Source: JAFARZ01 sp035651595 (lineage in GTDB: Bacteria; Actinomycetota; Actinomycetes; Streptosporangiales; Streptosporangiaceae). From it: a stretch of 39,499 nucleotides of DNA. The translations under genes were made by a program, and so were the position numbers. The notes under the pieces are model-generated. The model was not told where the DNA came from. It made no database searches and worked only from the letters and a program-made list of their open reading frames with translations. Within the stretch, counting starts at the first letter, position 1; each line of letters begins with the position of its first letter. The stretch is taken from the NCBI GenBank assembly GCA_035651595.1, contig DASRFJ010000025.1:1-39499 (forward strand), written 5' to 3'. Shown in pieces: positions 24,733-30,474 of this stretch.

Positions 24733-25410
24733 ATGTCTCTGGTCACCGAGACGCTTGACTACGACGGCGGGCGGCAGGTCACGGCGTACGTCCCGCCGGC
24801 TCCTCCCTCGGCCATCGTGTTTGCCGGTGACGGTCAGCTGATCACGTCGTGGGGAGACGTGCTCGAGGCCGCCGGCCAGTCGCGCACGATGATCATCGGG
24901 GCGCACCGCCCTGACGACGAAACACTGCGGTTGCACGAGTACTCACCGGGCTCTCCGGGCGCTTTCGCCTTCGACCCGGAACGGTTCGCGGCACACGAGA
25001 GGTTCTTCACCCACGATGTCCCCCGGTGGGCGCGATCCCGGTTCGGCGTCGCGCTGCCCGCCGGCCGGACCGCGGTGTGCGGTGTGTCGGCAAGCGCGGA
25101 GCTCGCGCTCGCCATGGGGCTCCGCCATCCCGGCATGTACGGCGCCATCTTCTGCGCGTCGCCGGGGGCAGGCTACCGGCCGCCGGCCGTGCTGCCGGGA
25201 GCCGGGTGCCGGCCGCCGGGCACGCTTCCGCGCGCATACTTCGTCGCCGGCCTCCAGGAGCCGTTCTTCCGCGAGAACGCGATCCGCTGGGCAGACGCGC
25301 TGCGCCATGCGGGCGCGGATGTCGTCATGACCGAGCGCGCCGGATCGCACGGCGACGCGTTCTGGAAACAAGAGTTCCCGCTGATGACCGCCTGGGCGTT
25401 CGGGCGCTAG
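24733..25410 (+). CDS. Esterase of the enterochelin-esterase/EstA-like family
   Basis: 225 aa. An alpha/beta hydrolase: AIVFAGDGQLITSWGDVLEA, FFTHDVPRWARSRFGV, nucleophile elbow CGVSASAELALAMGLRHP (G-V-S-A-S) and the His in GSHGDAFWKQEFP. These fit the putative esterase (Esterase_phd) family acting on siderophore or other esters in the cytoplasm; no signal peptide is present. A near-duplicate GYRPPAVLP / GCRPPGTLP comes from a ~30-bp repeat at 25171-25230. It starts 8 bp after the methyltransferase stop, so co-transcribed. Natural substrate not known. Confidence 0.8.
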   Translation: MSLVTETLDYDGGRQVTAYVPPAPPSAIVFAGDGQLITSWGDVLEAAGQSRTMIIGAHRPDDETLRLHEYSPGSPGAFAFDPERFAAHERFFTHDVPRWARSRFGVALPAGRTAVCGVSASAELALAMGLRHPGMYGAIFCASPGAGYRPPAVLPGAGCRPPGTLPRAYFVAGLQEPFFRENAIRWADALRHAGADVVMTERAGSHGDAFWKQEFPLMTAWAFGR

Positions 25411-25464
25411 CCCGATTGGGCACGATGGCGGTGAGTCCGATCCGCGGCAAGGGAGTAAGCGATC

Positions 25465-26265
25465 ATGGCCAGCACGAAAGCTCCGGTTGTTTTCATCCAT
25501 GGCCTATGGCTGCACGCGTCGTCGTGGGGACCGTGGCAAGAACTGCTCGCCGAGGCGGGTTACGAGTCGTCCGCGCCTGGCTGGCCCGGCGACGCCGACA
25601 CCGTCGCGGCCACCCGCGCCAACCCGGACAGCGTCGCCAACCACGGCATCGACGACGTCACTAACCACTACGCGAGCATCATCGATGGCCTGCCGGCCAA
25701 GCCGATCCTGATCGGCCACTCCTTCGGCGGCATGATCGCGCAAAAGCTGCTCGGCATGGACCGCGGCGCGGCGGCGATCGCCATCGATGCGGCGCAGATC
25801 AAAGGCGTGCTGCAACTGCCGCTGTCCTCGCTGCGCGCGACCCTGCCGGTGTTCGCGAATCCGGCCAACAGGCACAGGGCCGTTTCGCTGACGGCCAAGG
25901 AGTTCCGGTACAGCTTCGGCAACACCCTGTCCGAGGAGGAATCCGACGCGTTGCACGAGCGGTGGACGATCCCGTCCCCGGCCAAGCCGCTGTTCGAGGC
26001 CGCGACCGCCGCGTTCTCACCGCACTCGCCGGACAAGGTGAACACCGCGAACCAGGACCGTGGGCCGCTGTTGCTCACCATGGGCGGCAAGGACCACACG
26101 GTGCCCGAGGCCGTCACCAAGTCCACGCTCAAGCAGTACCGCCACTCTGACGCCGTCACCGACCTGGTGGAGTTCGCCGACCGCGGTCATTCCCTCACCA
26201 TCGACTCCGGCTGGCGCGAGGTAGCCGAGGCCTGCCTAGGCTGGCTGAACAAGCAGGGCCTGTAG
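25465..26265 (+). CDS. Alpha/beta hydrolase (chloroperoxidase/esterase-like)
   Basis: 266 aa. It has VVFIHGLWLHASSWGPWQ (oxyanion HG), the nucleophile elbow LIGHSFGGMIAQ, the Asp in MGGKDHTVPEAV and the His in ADRGHSLTIDSGW, so the Ser-Asp-His triad is complete. Its nearest look-alikes are cytoplasmic non-haem chloroperoxidase-like esterases common in actinomycetes. GGCAAGGGAG lies ~10 nt before the ATG at 25465. It is 54 bp after the esterase gene, probably the last gene of the TetR-led run. Substrate unknown. Confidence 0.85.
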   Translation: MASTKAPVVFIHGLWLHASSWGPWQELLAEAGYESSAPGWPGDADTVAATRANPDSVANHGIDDVTNHYASIIDGLPAKPILIGHSFGGMIAQKLLGMDRGAAAIAIDAAQIKGVLQLPLSSLRATLPVFANPANRHRAVSLTAKEFRYSFGNTLSEEESDALHERWTIPSPAKPLFEAATAAFSPHSPDKVNTANQDRGPLLLTMGGKDHTVPEAVTKSTLKQYRHSDAVTDLVEFADRGHSLTIDSGWREVAEACLGWLNKQGL

Positions 26266-26658
26266 GGGCTTGTGTGCTCTGGGGTCCTGGCGGCTTACTG
26301 TCCTGGACACTGGACGCGCCCGTCCTGGCCGTCTACGGAACCCTCCTGATAGCGACTGGGACTAGCGTGGATCATGTGGCTGGCGATACGCCAGCGCACT
26401 GGCTACCCCTGCATCAGCGTGGTGGATTGACCCATCGTGGTGAGTTAACCCTCGTAAACAGGGGTCCGGCCCCCACAAAGGGGTAATCCTCCACGTTGTT
26501 CCGGGACTTGTCCGCTGCCAGCGGGCACCTGCGAGTGCCGCCCGCGGGTCGGGCCCGGACGCGTCACCGTATGTTGCCTTGGAATACTGCCAGGTCGCAT
26601 TGATGAACCGGGTCCGCCAGCCTGTCCCCCCGGTCCTGCACCCATCAGGTCCTCCCAC
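26266..26658. other. 393-bp intergenic region with a hairpin and the second 82-bp element
   Basis: No gene is supported. GCTGGCG-ATA-CGCCAGC (26379-26395) is a small perfect hairpin that may end the upstream operon. The palindromic element copy 2 follows at 26416-26497. The rest (26498-26658) shows nothing I recognise. Confidence 0.55.
26416..26497. repeat. 82-bp palindromic dispersed element, copy 2
   Basis: Same total length as copy 1 (16315-16396), with 25-bp inverted arms at 26416-26440 and 26473-26497. The second arm read in reverse begins AACGTGGAGGATTACCCC and ends TTTGTGG, close to copy 1. The centre shares the CGAGGGT block. CATCA precedes or begins the element in both copies. It is more diverged than copy 1. 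Confidence 0.7.
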
Positions 26659-26886
26659 TTAGTGGCTCCCAGAACGGCGCACGAGCACTCTGATGACGAG
26701 CACCGCACCTCTCGCGATCAGCAATGCGGCCCCCGCCAGAGCCAGCGAGATCGCGACCCACCGCGCGGAAGCGTCGCCCGGGGCGATTACCAGCGGGATC
26801 AGGCCCAGCACTATAAGGGCGTAACTGGCCAGACCCCATATCAGTACCAGCCGGGACCGGGATCCTGTCCCCTTCCCCCAGACCAT
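26659..26886 (-). CDS. Small two-helix membrane protein, unknown function
   Basis: 75 aa. A basic start (GKGTGSRSR) is followed by two hydrophobic helices, LVLIWGLASYALIVLGLIPL (~18-38) and WVAISLALAGAALLIARGAV (~43-63), with a basic end (RVLVRRSGSH). Clean two-helix hydropathy and in/out charge support a real small membrane protein. I recognise no family. ATG at 26886, with a weak GGCGG upstream. No operon partner on this strand. Confidence 0.5.
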   Translation of the reverse strand: MVWGKGTGSRSRLVLIWGLASYALIVLGLIPLVIAPGDASARWVAISLALAGAALLIARGAVLVIRVLVRRSGSH

Positions 26887-27194
26887 ATATGCCGCCTACC
26901 CCGCGGCATCGCCGTCAACCAGGGTGCCATGTTTCGACGTTGTGATCAGGCCAGTTCCATGACCTCTGCGTGTCACGTCTTGTAGGCATATGAGACCGGG
27001 CTGTATGGTTGCGATGTGCGGCGGTGCGGCATCACGCGGTTATCCCCCCCAACCACGACCTAGCCGCGCCGCCGCGCTTTACCCGGTCGTCCGGGAACTC
27101 CTGGCCTGCTCGAGGGCGGCTAGCATGTGCTCCGGGTCGGCGACGTCGTAGAACGCCACCGAGTATCCACAAAGGCGGATGGCGAGGAATCTCG
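26887..27194. other. Intergenic leader region before the YjbR gene
   Basis: No gene is supported. TTGTAG (26980-26985), 18 bp, TATGGT (27004-27009) is a weak promoter candidate. The in-frame stretch from 27009 to the chosen YjbR start does not look like protein. Confidence 0.3.
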
Positions 27195-27578
27195 ATGGCT
27201 GATGCAGAGGATGTACGCCGCCTGGCGCTGGCACTGCCCGAGGTGGAAGAGATCGACAGCGACGGCTTCGACTTCCGGGTCGCGGGCAAGGGATTCGTAT
27301 GGTCTTATCCCGAGCACAGGCCGGGCAAGCCCCGGCTCATCCGGACCGACATCGCGGTGCTCTACGTCGGCGACGAGGCCGAAAAGCAGGCGCTGCTCCT
27401 CGGCGAGCCGGAGATCTTCTTCAGCGTGCCCGGATACGGCAGCCGGCCGCTGGTCCTGCTGCGGCTGGCCGAAGTCGACGTCAGCCGGCTGACCGAGCTG
27501 GTGACCGACGCGTGGCGGATGCGGGCACCGGACGCGCTCGCCGCTGGGTTCGACCCGCCAGATGCCGGACCGGGCTGA
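27195..27578 (+). CDS. MmcQ/YjbR family DNA-binding-like protein
   Basis: 127 aa from the ATG at 27195, preceded by GCGAGGA 6-8 nt upstream. The family pattern is complete: DVRRLALALPEVEEIDSDG, DFRVAGKGFVWSYPEH, IAVLYVGDEAEKQALLLGEP, IFFSVPGYGSRPLVLLRLAEV and ELVTDAWRMRAPDALAAGFD. The fold is a CyaY-like alpha/beta sandwich. YjbR-type proteins are small and cytoplasmic, and their molecular role is not settled. The lipoprotein gene follows after 73 bp on the same strand. Confidence 0.88.
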   Translation: MADAEDVRRLALALPEVEEIDSDGFDFRVAGKGFVWSYPEHRPGKPRLIRTDIAVLYVGDEAEKQALLLGEPEIFFSVPGYGSRPLVLLRLAEVDVSRLTELVTDAWRMRAPDALAAGFDPPDAGPG

Positions 27579-27651
27579 GCGAGCCGGCCATGAGCCGTCC
27601 GGCAACCGGGGCCGCGGCCGGGACGTGTTATCCCTGACAAGGGAGGCGCGA

Positions 27652-28533
27652 ATGCGAGCTTGGGTTGCCGCCGCGACGGTGACGCTGATGCTGACCGGGT
27701 GCGCAACCGCAACCGCGGGCACTAGGGCTAGCACATCGAGCCAGCTCCGGACCGGCGGCGGAACCGCCGGGCCGCCGTCAGGATCGCGCGCCGGGGCGCA
27801 GACGCTGGCAAGGGAGCTGATGGCGTGGCGGCCGCTGCCGCCGGGAACCCGCTCGGCCGGACGGAAGCGGGTTCCACCGCAGCTCGACAGCAGCCCGGGG
27901 ATACCGGGTACCGGGTTCGTGCTGCGTACCCGGCTGCTGACCGCGCCCGCCCGGGCCGGCTCGGTGGCGGCGTTCCTGCTGGCACATCGCCCGCACGGCG
28001 CGCGCGTCTCGACCAGCCAGGCGGGCGCGGCCGGTCCGCCGGACGCGACGTGGGTGATGTTCGACCTGGCCCGGCCCGGCTACCAAACCGAGCTGGGATT
28101 CGGCCTGCTGCCAGTCTCGGGTGACACGACCCTGATCAAGGAGTACGCGTTCGTCGTCTGGTACCCGCCTCGTTCGGCCGCCGAGCACATCGCCCCGGCC
28201 GGCTTCGGGTCGGTCACCGTGACCGCTCAGCTGCCGGATCAGGGCAAGCGCACGACGCGGACGTTCACCTCGCACGCGGTGATCGACCGGCTGGCCGGCG
28301 CTCTCAATGCCCTGCCGGCGGCGCCGTACTACGCGGTGCCTTGCCCCGACTTCGCCACGTACTCGCTGCGGTTCTGGCCCGCGAAGCACGGCGTCCGCGC
28401 CGTGCTGGTCGCCACGCTGAGCTGCGTGGCCGACCAGGTTGTCGCGGGCGGTGTTGCACAGCCGCCCCTGTGGGATCTGGGTCAGCTTGGCGCACTGGCT
28501 AGGGTGCTGCTCGACCGCCCGCCTCGACGGTGA
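27652..28533 (+). CDS. Secreted lipoprotein, unknown function
   Basis: 293 aa from the ATG at 27652, chosen because GGGAGG lies 6 nt upstream and the signal begins there. MRAWVAAATVTLMLTGCATA is a type II signal with lipobox LTGC (Cys17), so the protein is anchored on the outer face of the membrane. The mature part starts with a Thr/Gly/Ser-rich tether, then a domain with FVLRTRLLTAPARAGSVAAF, TWVMFDLARPGYQTELGFG and ALVATLSC-like VLVATLSCVADQVV. Two cysteines (in YAVPCPDF and TLSCVAD) could pair. I recognise no family. Its 3' end overlaps the reductase remnant on the other strand. Confidence 0.75.
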   Translation: MRAWVAAATVTLMLTGCATATAGTRASTSSQLRTGGGTAGPPSGSRAGAQTLARELMAWRPLPPGTRSAGRKRVPPQLDSSPGIPGTGFVLRTRLLTAPARAGSVAAFLLAHRPHGARVSTSQAGAAGPPDATWVMFDLARPGYQTELGFGLLPVSGDTTLIKEYAFVVWYPPRSAAEHIAPAGFGSVTVTAQLPDQGKRTTRTFTSHAVIDRLAGALNALPAAPYYAVPCPDFATYSLRFWPAKHGVRAVLVATLSCVADQVVAGGVAQPPLWDLGQLGALARVLLDRPPRR

Positions 28534-28803
28534 TCCGCGGACCGGCCCCGAGATTGCGGTACCAGGCTGGATGAGCGGAGGATCCGCCGTTGGCGGCGAC
28601 GACAGCGAAGCGGCCTTCGCCCAGCGGGAAGCAGCGAAGCGGCCTTCGCCCAGCGGGAAGCAGCCTAGCGGGGTGACGCGTCCGGTCCCAGTCCTGGCGC
28701 CGCGATGATGGATGAGGATCATCGGGATGCCCGTCCATTCCCCGCCGGGATGCCCGCCGGTCGCCCGGAACTCCTCGATGATCTTGGTGTTGTAGTCGGA
28801 TAT
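28499..28803 (-). pseudogene. F420-dependent nitroreductase remnant broken by a 29-bp tandem duplication
   Basis: Read on the minus strand from 28803, the frame gives ISDYNTKIIEEFRATGG, PMILIHHRGARTGTGRVTP and CFPLGEGRFA. After removing one copy of a 29-bp exact duplication (28604-28632 and 28633-28661) it continues VVAANGGSSAHPAWYRNLG and ITVEAGG, an unmistakable deazaflavin-dependent nitroreductase. With both copies the frame shifts. In addition, ATA stands where the family starts with ATG (28801-28803) and no in-frame ATG/GTG/TTG precedes it. A stop follows VEAGGRAAP, so the last third (~50-60 residues) is missing. It is the terminal member of the SRPBCC-SDR-DUF899 run. Confidence 0.8.
28604..28661. 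repeat. 29-bp exact tandem duplication
   Basis: Two identical 29-bp units lie head to tail (28604-28632, 28633-28661), each beginning AGCGAAGCGGCCTTCGC and ending GCGGGAAGC. 29 is not a multiple of three, so it frameshifts the reductase remnant. Exact identity implies a recent event. Confidence 0.9.
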
Positions 28804-28816
28804 GGCTCGTACCAGG

Positions 28817-29257
28817 TCAGGCGTACTCGTCGTGGCGGCGGATCCAGGTCTGGAACCCGGCGGCCTCGTCCCGGCCTTTCGGCACCCGGTCCAGGATGGG
28901 GTAACAGCTCATCAAGAACTCGACCCCGCGCACCCCGGCCGTGTAGGTCTGGTACACGGTGCCGTTCTGGCGGGTGAAGACGCTGACGGCGGGCGATTCG
29001 GTCAGGTAACCCTCGATGCTGGTCCCGGTCGCGGCGGCGTTGACCGCCACGATCGGCGGCAGTCTGTCCTGGCTCAGGGTCCAGCCTTGCACCTGCTCGC
29101 TGGTGTGGGAGGCACCGTAGTCGACGTTGAAGTCGGTGTTCGCCGCCGAGACCCAGGGGATGCGCCAGCCCATCCGCCGCTTGTAGGACTCCAGGGCCAG
29201 CAGCTCATCCCGGGCTTGCTGCCATTCCTCACGGCCAGCAACCTTGTGCTCTGTCAT
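28817..29257 (-). CDS. DUF899 family protein lacking its central thioredoxin-like segment
   Basis: 146 aa; full-length DUF899 proteins are about 220-250. The N-terminus (MTEHKVAGREEWQQARDELL) matches the family start. It then jumps at residues ~20-26 directly to SYKRRMGWRIPWVSAANTDF, which in complete members lies ~90-100 residues later, after the thioredoxin-like stretch with its CPSC-type motif. The C-terminus (VSVFTRQNGTVYQTYTAGVRG, LDRVPKGRDE, WIRRHDEYA) is intact. So this looks like an in-frame internal deletion that keeps both ends. Function is probably lost or altered. The ATG at 29257 is 18 bp after the SDR stop, so co-transcribed. Confidence 0.78.
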   Translation of the reverse strand: MTEHKVAGREEWQQARDELLALESYKRRMGWRIPWVSAANTDFNVDYGASHTSEQVQGWTLSQDRLPPIVAVNAAATGTSIEGYLTESPAVSVFTRQNGTVYQTYTAGVRGVEFLMSCYPILDRVPKGRDEAAGFQTWIRRHDEYA

Positions 29258-29275
29258 CGTCTCTGACTTCGTTTC

Positions 29276-29995
29276 TTATTGAGCCTGCAGGAGCGCGGCG
29301 TTCTGCCGCTCGAGCGTCTTGTCCGGGCCCGCCTGCCAGGCCTCGGCGAAGGCCGCGGAGAAGGGGTCGGGGAAGATGTCCTCCTCGCCCTTGGCGACCG
29401 CGTCGAGGATGTCCCTGGCGACTGACTGGGGAGGGGTCTTCGGGATATCGAGGTCGCGGACCATGTCGGTATCCACCGGCCCGATCAGCGCGGCGTGGAC
29501 CCGCACTCCCTGACCGGCTAGGAGCATCCGGAGGGACTGGGTCAGGCTGAACGCCGCGGCCTTGGACAGCGAGTAGGCGGGAGTCACCGGAATGGGCGCG
29601 AGGGCCGCGATCGACACATTGTTGACGATGGCGCCGCGGGAAGCGATCAGCCGCGGCAAGAACGCCTGGGTCACGTCGTAGGTGCCGAACAGGTTGACCG
29701 ACAGGTGCCGTTCGAGCGCCTCGCGGTCGTTGAGGTCGTCGAACTGGAAGAACCCCGCGTTGTTGATGAGGATGTCAAGGGATTCGACCTGGGCGGCGGC
29801 CGCCCTGATCTGCTCCTCGTCGGTGATGTCCAGCGCCAGGACGGTGACCCGCGCGTCCGGGTGGGTGTATGGCTGCCGCGCTCCGGCGTACACCCGCGCC
29901 GCGCCGCGGCTCAGGGCCTCGGTGACCAAGGCCTGCCCGATGCCCCGGGTGGCCCCGGTCACCAGAATGGTCGTGCCGTCTATCGTCGTGCTCAT
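29276..29995 (-). CDS. Short-chain dehydrogenase/reductase
   Basis: 239 aa. A classical SDR: TILVTGATRGIGQALV (NAD(P) loop, ~9-24), ALDITDEEQI, LDILINNAGFF (NNAG), catalytic Ser in VNNVSIAALAP and YSLSKAAAFSLTQSLR with the YxxxK pair (Y-S-L-S-K). The C-terminal part is GPVDTDMVRDLDIPKTPPQ. Arg near the Rossmann end (GARQPY) suggests NADP(H). The ATG at 29995 has GGAGGG 8 nt upstream and overlaps the SRPBCC stop by 4 nt, so the two genes are translationally coupled. Substrate unknown. Confidence 0.9.
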   Translation of the reverse strand: MSTTIDGTTILVTGATRGIGQALVTEALSRGAARVYAGARQPYTHPDARVTVLALDITDEEQIRAAAAQVESLDILINNAGFFQFDDLNDREALERHLSVNLFGTYDVTQAFLPRLIASRGAIVNNVSIAALAPIPVTPAYSLSKAAAFSLTQSLRMLLAGQGVRVHAALIGPVDTDMVRDLDIPKTPPQSVARDILDAVAKGEEDIFPDPFSAAFAEAWQAGPDKTLERQNAALLQAQ

Positions 29996-30474
29996 CGGTG
30001 TTCCCTCCGTTGGTTGGAGCGGTGATTGGGCAGCCCCCGGCCCGTCCGGATCAGGGTGCGCAGGCTGGTGTACAGGTAGAACTCCCAGGAATCCGAGCAG
30101 ACCTCGAAGCACTCGGACTCGGGGGCCAGTCCGACGTGGGTGAAGCGGATTTCGGTCGTACCGTCCCGCGCGGCGATCTCGAAATGGATCTCGGTGTCCG
30201 TCCACTCGGCCTTGTCCCGGGTGAAGTCGAAGTAGCTGTCCAGGACACGCCAGGTGACTCGTTGGCTGGGGACCAACTCGGTGATCTTGATCCGGCAGCG
30301 ATGGGCGTCCGCATACCGGTAGGTGAACTCGTCATCGGCCTTGCCGGTGCTGCCCTCGATGTCCTCGGACCACCAGCCACGGACATCGTTAATGGCGCGG
30401 AAGACTTCTTCGGGGGTCTGGTCCACTGAGAAGACGGCCGTGAAGCTCGCATTTCCGGCTGGAGTGGCGGTCAT
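29992..30474 (-). CDS. SRPBCC/AHSA1-like domain protein
   Basis: 160 aa from the ATG at 30474. The START/AHSA1 pattern is clear: FTAVFSVDQTPEEVFRAIND, VRGWWSEDIEG, DEFTYRYADAHRCRIKITEL, RVTWRVLDSYFDF, FEIAARDGTTEIRFTHVGL, and the SWEFYLYTSLRTLIRTGRG ending. The fold makes a hydrophobic ligand cavity; ligand unknown. Its 5' end lies inside the extended 3' end of the LAL regulator gene (86-nt overlap), and its 3' end overlaps the SDR gene (ATGA). It is therefore first in a tight minus-strand run with SDR and DUF899. Confidence 0.85.
   Translation of the reverse strand: MTATPAGNASFTAVFSVDQTPEEVFRAINDVRGWWSEDIEGSTGKADDEFTYRYADAHRCRIKITELVPSQRVTWRVLDSYFDFTRDKAEWTDTEIHFEIAARDGTTEIRFTHVGLAPESECFEVCSDSWEFYLYTSLRTLIRTGRGLPNHRSNQRREHR

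Noticed and set aside
27160..27195. TCCACAAAGG resembles part of the dispersed palindromic element.
   Set aside because: Only ten bases match and no inverted arm is present.
27778..28722. A 314-residue minus-strand frame from the reductase remnant into the lipoprotein gene.
   Set aside because: Only its first ~25 residues are reductase-like; the rest is antisense to the lipoprotein.
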